From: Echinometra lucunter
Taxonomy: Eukaryota > Echinodermata > Echinoidea > Camarodonta > Echinometridae
Direction: 5' to 3'
Length of the DNA: 64,000 nt
Assembly: GCA_029962745.1 (NCBI GenBank)
Contig: CM057169.1
Coordinates: 14,707,843 to 14,771,842 of the forward strand
Each line of letters starts with the position of its first letter. Position 1 is the first letter of the stretch. Shown one piece after another: positions 45,192-58,800 of the stretch. The position numbers and the translations under genes are program-made. Below the pieces are notes generated by a model, which saw only the letters and a program-made list of their open reading frames with translations, was not told the DNA's origin and did no database searches.

Positions 45192-48100
45192 GCACACTTT
45201 GGTATCAATAATGCCCATAGCATTTGCATTTATTTGATGTACGATGAAATGCCTTGCTCAAGGGCATAAGTGCCGTACTGCGGGGATCAAACCCCCGACT
45301 TTCGCGTCTCCAGTCAAGCGCGTTGGACCACTCGACCACGGCACCTCCACAACCGTGACAGTCCACTGTATATTCAATTACTCCCCCCCCTTTCACACAT
45401 CATAGAACTGTATGAGACTCATATAGGTATACAACGTATAAGTGAAAAAAAATAATGCGCTTACCACTGTACCTCATATAACTATACACTGTATACTGTA
45501 TGGTGTTTTGGGCATCGTTTCATATACACATCCTTATCACATGTGTTTGAATCGAAAAGTTCCTGTATCTGTACTGACTCTCGTATAAATGGGTGGGGCT
45601 TGTAGAATTTCATAAACAATGTACGTAAAGTTACAGGATAATGAGTGTGTATGTGAATGCTCGCACAGCTGTACAATCGTATAGTTATACCTGATACAGA
45701 TACGACAAACTTGCATGTGTGAATACGCTATTAGTCTCTAAAGCCTATTGAAAGTTACAGTTAATTTTGATGGTATATTAATGGCAGCAGGAAGAAAGTT
45801 GACACAAATCTTGTTAGATATATTCTGATATTCTTCTACTTAGGTCAGAAAGTTACATTTTTGTGCCATTGTGCTATATTGCAAATAATTATCACTACAG
45901 GTCTCCACAGTGTCGGTCTTGCCAGTAGTTCACGAAAAGAAGAAATCTCAATATCCAGTCAACATAAAAAGCTGCTGCTTAGATGATACTTAGTACAGTA
46001 CCTCCTTTTCTCTATTCAAATCAGAGACCAGAGTGACCTACCATTTCTCTGACTTCAAACCAAAGAAATTTCTCTCTTTCTCTTTCTTTCAGTCTACAAC
46101 CTTCTCCTAGCCCTGTTATGCAGTTTCCAGGCGTTCCGCATCCGTAAGCTACCCGGTCAGTTCAACGACTCCCGCGGGATCTGTTTCTCCATGCTCACCT
46201 TCTGTCTCATTGCATTCATCTTCATCGCTACCACCTTTGCCACTGCCGGCAAGATGAAAGCCATGATTAGCGCCCTCTCTTGTCTGGCTTGTGCATTATC
46301 AGGTATGATTTTTGTAATTTCCTTTTGGGATTGGAATACCGGACAGGTGTTCATCTTATGAAATCCTTGTCATGGTTTTGTGCAATGATGAATGCCTGAG
46401 TCGTAATGGTGTATCAGGGAGACTGCCCTTTAATAGATGATCCCTTGATAAAACCCTAATTCTTAAGGGGTGTTCAGATATGAGGCAACATTTTGGCACC
46501 ACAAACACCAGGCAAACCTTCTGTGTACAAGTCAATAGGATATGAGTTGACAAAAAATCTTGCCGAGGCAGGATGCATATTTTTTGCTGCCTGGCTGCAA
46601 AAAATACGCACCGATCAAATTCCTAAAAAGTTGGTGCAAAATATGTTGTCATGAGATTGTTCGTGCAAGTTTTGACAAAGTTCTCTTTTATTTGAGAGTT
46701 GACATGTTGATGCGTGTTCATTAACATAAGTGGCGCCACATTTAAACTTTGAAAACTTTGTGGCGCCACAATGTCACCTCATATCTGTAGGATAATCAAC
46801 CATGTGACAGTAATTCCTCAGACAGCTGCACACTGTACCTCCAGAACAGCTGCCATTATGGACAGTTAAGTTTTTCTTCTAGCTAAAAGAATTATTAGTA
46901 ACAGATTATCTCTCCATAACTATGCAGATATTAAAGGATTATAGTAAATAGTGTATGTATAATACGCGCTGTGATTGGTTGAATTTGAATCACGTGACGT
47001 GTAAAAATTTTGTTTTGATTTTTGCATGGTAGGCGCGTACAAAAGTGTATGGGACTGCGCATCAAAAGCACCTTGCGTACCCATTGTTACCATGATTTTT
47101 AGCTGCGCGCTAGTGATGTGAGCCGCGCTAGCGCTGGCGAGATACTTGTAGGCAAATGGACTCGAAAAAAGAACTTTCTCTTTAAAGTGTCGTACACTAG
47201 ATCTAACGTCAGAGGTCTATTTACTATAATAAATAGTGCATGTTCTAATGATGCACCAGTACTGGACTATATGAACTCCAAATACTAAATCATCCCTCGT
47301 ACAGGTCTATTTCACCTCGGCCTTCGGCCTTGGTAAAACAAAACTGCACTCGGGATAATTTAGTATTTGTCGTGCACATAATCCAGTATAGTGCATGATA
47401 GACCATGCACTATTTATATAATAGTGTATGGACCGTTATATAAAAATGTAAGAATGGTGTGAATGGTGATGGTAACAATGATGATGATAATGACAGTGAT
47501 GTTGATGATGGTGATGACTGTATTGTTGATGGAGATGATAATGATGATGATATACAAAGGTTATTATCACAATGTTTATGCAAGTAAACATTGATAAGCA
47601 TTGAGAAGCATTGATTTCTTTTTTAAATGATTATAGCAACAAAGATTTTCATGTTTATGATGTAATTATATATCAGAATTTGTTCCATCTCTACTTAATT
47701 TTGTCTTCGACTTGTAGGAATTGTGTGCATGTTTGTACCCAAGATATGGATTGTTTGTTTCCGGCCTGAGCTCAACATCCGCCAGTCAACGCTACGCCTC
47801 CCTGCCTTATCTTCTCTCAACACAGTCACCGGTACAATCACATCTGATAGGGTAAGATATACATGTACTGTCAAACCTGTGTATAAAGGTCATTTAAAGG
47901 AGACCTTAGGAGTGGTCTTCATGCACAGGTGTCTTTATTCCAAATTTTATTGAGGAATAAATGCTGTTCAAGGGGAGAACCCCCCCCCACCCCCCCAAAA
48001 AAAAACCCAAACAAACAAACAAAACACAAAACAAAAACAAAAACAAAAACAGAAACAAAACAACCAAACAAACAAACCAAAAAAACAATAACAAAAACAA

Positions 48101-51100
48101 AAAAATGTATTAGAAGGTGATGGTCTTTTCATAAATGAGTACAACAAATAAAAGAAAAAAATGTGATTATCACCCTCTTGCAAGGAGATGCATGCGCTAG
48201 AGACAAAAGAGATCTTGATGACTCCTCTAAAGTGCTACAATAGGTGGCATTTATATCAAATAACTTTGATATTTCAACTACTTGTAAGGTCAGATATTCT
48301 CTGTAACCAGCATGACACTTTCACCGGTGAATGTTTGTTGATGTACACATTTAATATGAACAGTGGACAATTTAAACTTTAAATTATGTTTGTAGCACCT
48401 AACTGAAAATTTATCTGTTCTACTGGATGTATATTCCATGTTTGTTGTAATCCATGTGATATTCTTTAACTATGAGATGTTCTTTGACTAAACTTGTTAT
48501 TTTAAAGGTACAATTGAGTGTGGTTTTGAATTTGAACATTTCCCTTTTCTGTGATTATGATCAATAATTTGTATACATGTATACATATAGTTATTTTCTT
48601 TATACTTGTTAATACTTAACATGTAAACAGGCAAGTGCGGTGTATTTGTTCATTCTGTGTCTCTTATGAATCAGTGTACATTTTTGTTGTTGTTGTTGAT
48701 GTAAATTCCTTTTAGGGTTGTATCTGTACAGTTTTAAGGCAGGTCCTAACTCAAAATAAGTCTATTATTAGCTTGATTCAGATCTTATTCAAAATAATTT
48801 CTTATACATATAGTCTTGTGTTAATGTAATTTAATCTGTAACACATTAAAAAACAACTTGATTTTGGGATGGAAAGCTTAACTTTCTAATACATGCTCAC
48901 ATATATTAAATCTTGTATTCTTTCATGATTTCTGTAGAGGGGAACTAAAAGAGACAAATTTTTCTATCCTTATTATCCTTATCATACTTTTGATTCTATT
49001 CTAATTGTCTTTTGTAGCAGTCCTACTATTGAGATAAGAGTCAGATGAATGTTCATGTTATGGTATCACTAATCCTCTTTCCTTTCACCTTTAACAAATT
49101 TTCCGTGATGATTACATGTATATGCATTAAACTGTATGATGTTCCTTCCCTTGAATGTATTTAGAGAAGAGGCAGGAGACATGCTGTTGTTGTTGTACCG
49201 GTAATCTTTTACTTAATTTTTATCATCCATAGTATAGACAGATACAAGAAAAAGCAGTTGTGGGAGAAGTTTTACTTGGAGTTTGGCCCAATCTTTTAAA
49301 AAAAAATTGTGCTCTTTCTTCTGTCTCTGTTCTTCTCCTGTCCATTTTCAAACTTTATGATGTTATTTTTTGAAATAATGTACTGATGATTTTTCCCAAT
49401 GTATTTCATATGTGCAAGCCTCCACCACAGAACGACCAATGAGTCAGAAATTTTTGACATTTTTCCATTTTAGCATAGTTTGAAGGCTTGGACTCTAAGC
49501 TTTTGAATGATATGTAACTTGCCTTGTCAAGACCATGCAAACCCTTTGAAATTACAATAAGAATGAGAGCTTCTCAGACAGGCTAATCACCAGAATAATA
49601 GAGAAAACAGGATGTAAAGATGAGTGACCATTCAAGAGTGCTGTACTGATGTCCTATTGTCTGTCTCAATAAAAGATTGAATAAGAATTCCTTAGTATTA
49701 ACTTTGAAGGGATTATCAGATTAGGCTGAAACTTGGAATAGTTTCAAATGAGATACATGTATACTGCTCTCCTTGTTTAGATTTTCAAAGCCACAAAGTG
49801 AATAACTTCTGAGTAATGTACACATGTTAATGTGAAGGTTTTACCCAGCATGCTGGCATACTGTATTTCAAAATTTCCCCCAAAATGGTAATTTTATTAA
49901 ATCAAAGAAAAAAACACATTTGTACATTTCAAATAGCTCCCAAATTTGGTCAGATGGTAGATCAGTAAATGAACTACATGTGTGAGAAATCTAAAATAAA
50001 AAAAGAACTAAAATCAACTTTTCATCCCCTAGCTCTCTGATTTAGCTGTTTACTCTAAAACATCCATTCCGACTTATTGGTTGTTTTGTGGTTGAGGATA
50101 CTTATATGTGTCTTTCATCCTATGTCATAAAGCTTCTGGTTAAGGTTCTTCTTTTCTGTGACATTAGGTGCTTTCCTTTCACTCAGTACTTTTACTCAGT
50201 TTCTTATTCATGGCCCCTCTTGCATAAAAAGTTGTGATTAAATGCGACTTGATTTTTTAACCAATCAGAATTGAGTATTTGGGAATTGAGTTTGATTTTT
50301 TGAGTTGCATTTAATCGCAAGTTTTTATGCAAGAGGGCCCTGGTCCTTTATGTTCCCTTTCTTATTTCCCCCCATCAGTTTGAGGAGCAGCTTTGCTTGA
50401 TATCAGCTCTGGTTTTTTTTTTGGTTTTTTTTTCAGTTTAATTTTATCCATAAAAAAGCAAAAGTATACATACATGTACATGTATTAATAAATCAAAGTA
50501 TACATACATGTACATGTATTAATAAATCAAAATCTATGTTAAGGCAATACAAGTGTATATGGTTGGGACCACAAAAAAGCAAAATGCTTATGTTGAAAAT
50601 AAACCACACGATTACTTAAATGTTTAACCCCTTGCCTATGGGAACCAGGGGAGTTTTTCATGAAGTGTCTTGTCAGGGATTTTTACTGAAAACTGTTATC
50701 AGCTACTGTAATCCTTGCATCTGATTGGCTGAGAGTAAATTTGTCACTAAAAATCACTGACAAGACACTTCATGAAATGCTCCCCAGGTGGCCCTTGTGT
50801 ATTAAACCTTTAGGAATGGGAGAAGTCAGTAGTCCATGGGTTAAAGACATTGGTTAACATTGTTATGATTTTTTAAAATCTTGTTTTGTTACTTGAAAAT
50901 GGGATAAACATAAGGGTTATAGTGTAAAAATACCAGTCTGAAAGTTTCAAAGTATAATATCCACAGGAAGTATTTTTAAATATAAAAAATGTGAACCAAT
51001 GTTTGAAAAATATACGAGGGTAGGTTGCACAGAATAGACATAAGGAGTGCGCATGCGCGTATGACTCACCTTACCGTACTGTGTGTATTGGCGTATCACC

Positions 51101-52821
51101 CTGCGGGAGGCACATAACAGCATTTTCAAATTAAAGCAAAGTGGTCCTCTTGGTGATTGTCTCGTAAGACGAAGGATACTAAAATTGCCGTTTGCGGCTA
51201 ACTTACACTTTTTCATTCCAAATTATGGTTGGTTTCAGGGTTTTTTAGTATAAATACAAGTACTCATACACATGTTTCATCTTAGTTTCAGAACTTTTTA
51301 AATCAGCTACTCACAAAGTTAGCTAATGCCTTTAATTGAAGCTTTCCTTTGTGCAGCTACATGTATATTGTATATCAAACAGAGTATGTACTGTACATAA
51401 GATAGGATAGAGATATCATACTCTCGATACTCAGCTGCTTTATTTCGTGCATTATTATGGGTTGTTTTTATTTCATGCCGGTAGTTTTCCCCTTGACATA
51501 GTTTCTAGAATATATCACATCCATATACCTAGCCTTTGTATGATTTATATTGTTTTATTTTAATGGGATATTGAATACAATTATACTTTTACTTACTGTG
51601 TATCTCTTCCAAAAGCTTTTGATGACCTGAACATGAAGAAAGTATAGACTTCCAAATATTCATTTATATGTGAAATTGTATCCATTATATATATTTATCT
51701 ACTATTTACTAATATATCTACTAATATATCTACTAATATTGTATATTCTCATTAACCTAAATATCGGTGTCCTCACTACATAAAAGATGTTATAACTGCA
51801 CTTAAGCTAACAATGTCCATTACACTCCAGAATATTTACATAGATGTACATGTACTTACAGATCCATTAAATTTTCTATGTAAACCTGTCAGTTTTACTG
51901 CATAAGTGAAGCCATTTGAAAAGGAAATATCAAGGGTTTAGATCGACAAAGGGCTATCTGTGTTTTGGGCCATTTTGAGAAAACTTGCAACGAAGTTATG
52001 TTGTAAACACTGGTTTAATGCATGCAGATGGCCATACCTATTTCAAGTGATACCCTGCTGGAGCATAGTCTGCTCTAGAAACCATTACCAGTGGGTTTCC
52101 GGTATCTTATGGATCATTTTGATATCGAAACCTCATTTTGACCCCAAAGTGCAGATAGCCCTTTGTTGCACTAAACCCTCGATATATTTCCTGTATGTTG
52201 GTGGAATGCTAATTGCATTGCTTTATGCGATTTATTTGTAATTCAAATTTGTAAGGAAAGAATAATTAATAAATCAAAAAGGGTACTTATAAAGCTTCAT
52301 TGCAGACATACTGGAGCTTTTATCCTGCATTCATCAAGTGAATTGAATTCTGATTGAACTCATAATGGAATGAAACAATATAAACAGGAACTACAGAGAT
52401 ATTTTTCCATTATTTCCATCTAATCAACAATTCACAGCATTTTTTATTATCGTTCCCTCCCAGAGTAATGGTGCTGGCATGCACATGACACGTTCGGCCA
52501 CTCTAGCAAGCCGAGCCAGGGCCCGCTCCAACACTTACACCCCCGACAGCGATCGCGACAGCGGGGCGTCTTCCGCGAGTGATGACGAAGATACCGAAGC
52601 CATTGACGAGTTCCTGGAGGAGTTGGCGAGGCTGGAGAGAGAGCTTAGGGATGCAGAGAGAGTGAGAGATGAAGCGGTGACTAAAGCGGATCAGATGTAT
52701 GAAGAGCTGCAGAACGTTGAGAAACAGTAAGTTTTCATTGTTAACCCATTGGCTACTGAATTCACTAATTCCCATAGGTTTAATACAGGGACAACCCAGT
52801 TCCAGTAGGCAGCAGGTAAAT

Positions 52822-52858
<37 letters not shown>

Positions 52859-55800
52859 GGGGGGGGGGGGGGGGAGTAATGAGAGAATAGATAAAGAGAG
52901 TGTGAGAGACAAAGCTTTGACCAAAGCCGATCAGATGTATGAAGAGCTGCACAACATTGAGAAACAGTATTCTTTATGATAGTGAGAGATAGTGAGAGAT
53001 GGAGAGAGAGTGAGAGAGTAGTGGAGAGAGATAGTGAGAGCTGAGAGATGTGGAGAGAATGAGGGATAATGCTGTAACTAAAAGTGATCAGATTATATGA
53101 AGAGTTGCAGAAGATGAGAAACATGAAGTAGATAGGGAAAGGAGAGAGAGAGAAAGGGGGCTGCTTGGTGGATAAAGATATATAGAGTAATCAAGAGAAT
53201 GTTTAACAAAGAACATGTAGATTTGAAAGAAAAGTCTACAGAATGGTTGAGAGTGTTTATATTAGCATGAGAGAAAGAGAAAGAGAGAGAGAGAGAGAGG
53301 GAGGGTGTTTGGATGAGTAAGTAGCAGAGGGAGAAAGAGATGGAGACAGACACAAGAGGGAGGGGAGAGATGGCAGATGGGCAAGTGATCAATTTGATAA
53401 TTTCAGGAATTTCAGGAATTTCAAAAAGAAACTAAGGAATCATGCCTCTCCACTCTTCCAGACCCCCAGATCCATCCTGATTAAAGGACCAGTGTTCTAG
53501 CTTGCATTCTAAATCCAATATTCTTTCTTTCCAGACACCGCTATGAGCTGGAGCAGGCTACCCAGGACTATGAGATGGAGAAGGCGAGGATGAGAGAGAC
53601 GTTGATCCAGACAGGTATCGAGGAGAACCAGCTTAAACAGATCGAGGAAGGGGCTCAGAAAGGAGCCAAGCAAGCCATCAATGTGAGTACATATCAAGTA
53701 TCAATTCAGTGATTCTTACTGACAAATTTGCTCTCAGCCAATCAGATGCAGGGATTTCAGTAGCTTATAACAGTTGCCAGTAATAAAATCACAGACAAGA
53801 CACTTGATGAAATGCTCCCCTGGTCTCTGTTCCTTTAAATACATTTCCAATGGCACATCTAAAGTGCCATTGTTGTGATAAGCTATTGAAATCATACTGT
53901 TTGATTGGCTATTTAGAGTTGTATAGTGAGAGAGAGAGAGAGAGAAGGAAATGGAGAAGAGAAAGAAAGAGGAAGAGAGAGAGTGAGACAACAGAAAATA
54001 GGGGGAAAATGAGACTTTAGTTTGAAAAGATTGGGAAAAAAAGATGGGGGGGGGGTAGAGAGAGAATCGGTTCCATGATTTATTAAAGTCCTGTTTCTGT
54101 CTCTTTGGGGGGAGGTGATACAATCCCCTTTTTCCTTTTTTTGCCGAGTCAAAAATATTTTTCTTTTTCTCTTCCCTTTTTTTAATGCAGAATATAACAG
54201 TGACAGAAAATAACATCAAAGAAATTATGTTTTCAAACAGACACAAAAAGTCTCGGCTAGATTGTGTTGCCTCACTTTTTTTTTTCTATTGCAATTCTCT
54301 GTCACACTCCAAGCATAAAAATGACCTGCTTGCGCCTGTTTGATTTCTTAAAAGCATACTAATCTAACATGCATGTTCAATTCTGAATAACACTTGGGTT
54401 TATTTTGTGAAATCAATCCAGGAGAAAATGAAGAAAGCTCAAAAGCGCATCGGAGTTCAAGTAAGTCAACAGGATGAAAATAAATCAAACATTTTGGTCA
54501 TATCTACCATCACTCCTTTGTTTTCATTCCATTTACCCAGCTCGTTCCACTAGTCTATTTAGAATCCCTCCAGTGTTTGCAGCCTATACTACATGTAGGA
54601 CATATGAATATTATTTAGTTTTATCTCATTTCATTTGAAACAAATAAAGCCAAATCCCTTGAGACATTTGGGAAAGAAGCGGTTTTATTTAGTGTCGTTG
54701 TAGAACAGCATTTCATCATGTGCCCTCGTAGATGAGCATATCACCACTGTGACCACTACCATCATCATCATCATGACAGTTATTTTCCTCTTCATCATCA
54801 TCAAAGTTATGATTTCTATTAAGAAACCCCTCAATTTTTTAGTTTGTTTCAGTCCTATATCAATAACAAGTTATAAATCCATATACTGTAAATGCAGAAA
54901 TATTCGCGGTACATTAATTTTTGCAGATTTCGTGCTATTTTCGGCAAGAAGGAACCTGTAAATATGTTCTTGTGTTGCTCAGCGCAGAATTTAATCACAC
55001 GAAAGTAACAGCGTTTACAGTAAATGATACATTTTAAGTCAATATTAGGGCTGCTTTCAATCTAATATAAAAGTTTATGACATGTAGAAGAAGTTTTATC
55101 TTTCTTTGACTTCTATATCGAAGATTTATTTTGACTGGTGCAGATCATTCTCCGTAGCCTACATGTATATATATATCGTTCTGAATATATCTCTTTGTGA
55201 CTAATTTTCCGTTTTATAAATGGTTGCATACTAATGATTTCATTCTATGTAGAACTACTTTTTAGTCTTCCTGTCACTTTTGAAAGTAGTTTGACCTTCA
55301 TTTAACCACTTATAGAACTCTCTACAGTCTGAATGTTCAGTATTGAATCACTGAAGAAATAGTGTGAAGGGTAACTTTCAAGCTGTCAACTGTTGTATAT
55401 AACCTCATTTACTGCTCGTCTTTCAGCTTTTAAAGCCATCAAATTCAAGTACAGTATGATCATTGTCAGGACCCAAATTTTCAAAATTTTCAATTTTGGT
55501 TATTATGCTCCATAGTGTGGTCTTGCTTGTCATATTAGTAAGAGTCAATGGCTGGGTTCTTTTAATTTATGATAGTGATTCTCTCTTGATGTCAGTTTTT
55601 ATTGTAATACATGTATGCAGTGTGAGCTGGGCCTAAATTCATGTTTTCATTATATTCATTCTTACATGTATCTACATCAAGTTAAACTGACTTAATTGTG
55701 TGACTCTACTGTATGTCATAACTCTAGCAATTTATTACTAACATATTAGTTACATAACTTACAAAAACAATATTAGTTACATAACTTCATTTGACTTGTC

Positions 55801-58800
55801 TAACCTGTTGTTTCATCCATCAAGCAACAGTTGTTTTGTGTTTTTCATTGTTGTTTTGTGTTTTGTGTTTTTTTTTAATGGGGGGGGGGTATTCTTTTAA
55901 AACATGAGTTCTACACAAATGAAATGGAGAAAATTTCATTATGAATTGTGTTCATCGCATTTGCAGTAATGTTTAAATAATATTTAATGTTACTTGATTA
56001 ATTAATTGTTTCATTTCATTCTTACATGTACATTCCATTCCAATCCATTATGGTTATTTATTTTGCTGTTTGGTAGAAGAATGAGTTCTATCAAATCTGA
56101 AATGTCTCCCCAGGCTGTTTTTTTTCCTTCTTCCATTTCATTCATTTTATGTATGTGAGGGTACAGCATTCTCCAAACTTAGTTTGGAGAACAGAGAACA
56201 GAGAAAATTGTTCTCTTTCAAGGATGTTTTTTTTATAAGTCTAGGTAAAAATGAAATTTAATCTTGTGTTCTGGTAGTAAAAGCATGTTACCAAAGAAAA
56301 CCTGTGAAAGGTAATTCTATACTGTTTATAGCAATTTTTAAAAAAAGAAACAGAGAAAATGGTTCATTGTTCTTTAGCTCTCTTCACCAGGAAAATTGGA
56401 CATTTCTATAAAACATTATTGACTGCAAAATCACCAACACAGATATGAAACGTGCATGGAACAGATAATTCAGTTGTTATGTCGACTCGTCTCCCTTTGA
56501 ATATTTTACCAGTTATACTCACACATTAATTAATTCCCAGGCAGAGATCACTTGCTGTCTCTAGAAAAATTTACAGTGTAAGCATGGTTTGTTTATTACC
56601 AGTACTCATGATTATCTTTAATATTCTTTCATCAACTATCAAAATCATCATTGAGATGGGGATCATTTCAATCATATAATGTCCTTCCTTTTAGGTGCTT
56701 TATTTATCTATTAAGTGGTTTTTTTCCCAGAAGGTTTGCTGTGTTGATGTTTGATGTTTAATGATTAATCATTCTGATTGTTCACTCTACTTATAACAGA
56801 TATTATAAACACATAAATTTAAACAATATACATACCTGTATTTGTATGTTAGATACATTGCATTAAGAAGCAGTTATGATATTCTTTCTGAAACTGGAAC
56901 AGGTACTTGTAGGTTAAAGATGTTTTCTGCCTAGTGTATCAGTGAAACAGAAAATACACTTGAAATTTGGCTCTTGCAAGGTCACAATACCCATGGACCT
57001 ACATGTATACCAGTCGCATAGAATGGGTTAAGATTCTTTGTTACTCTAATGCTTTGTGATATACCATATTAACAATTCAAGTAATTTTTTTTTTCTTTTC
57101 ATCTACCTTCACTTTTTGATGTCGTAACATGTTTCCTGTAAGTGTCTTTTTTTTTAAAAAATTGTATGGCCATTTCAAGCTCAAGGCATATTTAGCATGA
57201 TATCCATTATTATGCATGTCATTGAGCTGAACTCTTCATCATATGGTCTAACATGATATTTTATTCCGAAAGCCAAACCTTGAAACAGTAGCTAAGTCTC
57301 TCAGTAATGTATGCGAAGGAAGTGCCATAATTAATTTTGTGCTTGATGAAACATCTATGCATGCTGCAAGGATGTCAATAAAACAGTCATGGACTTCAAG
57401 TATTAAAGATAAACTTCTAGTACTAAAGATAAATAACAATTATAGAAATTCCAAGGATATTTTTATTCAAAAAATATATAAACGCTGCCTACTGCCGAAA
57501 ATATTAAGCATGCTTATGCATTCGGTCAGCAGTTATACTGATGATGCTTTTAAGTAATTTAAGCATGTTTCTCTTTCCCTGTGTTCATGTTCATGTTTTT
57601 TTTTATTATTTTCTTTTATTTTGCATTCTTATAAAGTTCTCTTATATATACAGGACTAATCCATTTTATCAAAGTTTGAGTTAAGTCATTCAGAAGTGAT
57701 AATGCTCAGTATATGATCAAGACTCCTTATATAGTGTAGTAGTATGTAGTGATAAATTACCCAGAAAAAATGCTATTACTGCATATTTTACTTTTTGTCT
57801 CCTTAATATATTATCTCTTTCTTTGTAGCTCTATCATCATATTGATTGTCAGCATAAAGTTTACAAATAAGATTTTCTTTAAAAGCATGAAAATTAGTAT
57901 ATGAGCATTGCTTTTTTCTGCCAGTGCTAAAATATATATATACTCTATCTATGTATTATGAAATTGCATGCATGCAAACTACATTAGCATGCTATAAATA
58001 GCCTGAAACATATAATATGTATTTTAGAGTAATAGCCGTTTTTATCCATATGCATAAGGGATATGTTTTCTAGATGTTCAGCATTTAAGATATTTGCTTA
58101 ATTAAGAATTAGTAACCTGCCAATCTTATCATATTGTTTGAAGGAAAAGATATTATGATATATACATGTAGCATTGAATCCTGTTGTGCTTATTTTAAAC
58201 TATGCATGTCTTAAGGCCCGTACAAATATGAAGAGGGAAGCTGGCATGCGGGCTTTTTAAGTGCATTATATGCCGGTAACACCCAAGTAAATGAGTGCAT
58301 GACACTTTTAAGCGCAGTTCTTTGTTGCATCAATGCAATTAATTTTGTACTAAAAAATACACTTTACAAAAAAAAAACCCCTGCAGTTTCCCCCCTCATA
58401 TTATGTGAACAAGCCTTTAGAGTTGAAATTTAGACATTTGTTTGACATCACTATAATTTAGTAATTTTAGTTCTGTATTATGTTTTCTCTTCCTGGCTAC
58501 CATAGTTTGTTGACTTTGCTGAACATCTCGCTCAGATGAACATAGAAAGGAACCAGTTGAGACATCAGGTCGATGAGATCACCAAAGAATGTCAGCACTG
58601 GAAAGATCAAGTGTAATTATTTCATTTCAATTCAGTTCACTTTATTAATTTCATGAAATACAGAGGCATCTAAGTACAATAAAATTGTGGCTGGGGAATC
58701 ACTGTATAAAGCTAAAAGGCATGCAAGAACATAGTGATTCCATCTAGTCAGGTCAAGTCAAGTTCAAGTTTTATTTCCAATATAACACGAGACATAGAAT

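Larger units (their letters stand above)
47852..52463. other. Receptor intron 12 (4.6 kb)
   Basis: Separates the membrane core from the coiled-coil tail. Contains an (AAACA)n stretch (47981-48115), an inverted TIR element (49414-50100), MITEs (50212-50340, 50648-50785), and a 34-bp tandem repeat (50461-50530). No additional exon recognised, although an alternative shorter tail ending here is possible. Confidence 0.6.
54461..58505. other. Receptor intron 15 (4.0 kb)
   Basis: Mostly unassigned AT-rich DNA. Contains a small MITE (54884-55022), a T/G run near 55870, and an unexplained 102-codon open stretch (57252-57557). No exon is needed between 15 and 16. Confidence 0.55.

Noticed and set aside
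45270..45344. tRNA gene on the minus strand
   Set aside because: Acceptor stem pairs, but four extra bases sit between T arm and acceptor, and a SINE body follows.
47929..48183. Lys/Thr- or Phe/Cys-rich frames
   Set aside because: (AAACA)n low-complexity translated on both strands.
52503..53392. Minus-strand Ser/Leu-rich frames over exon 13 and after
   Set aside because: Antisense of GA repeats and of a real exon.
53734..54246. 170-codon minus-strand frame
   Set aside because: Composed of antisense GA repeats, a MITE half copy and poly-T; inside intron 14.
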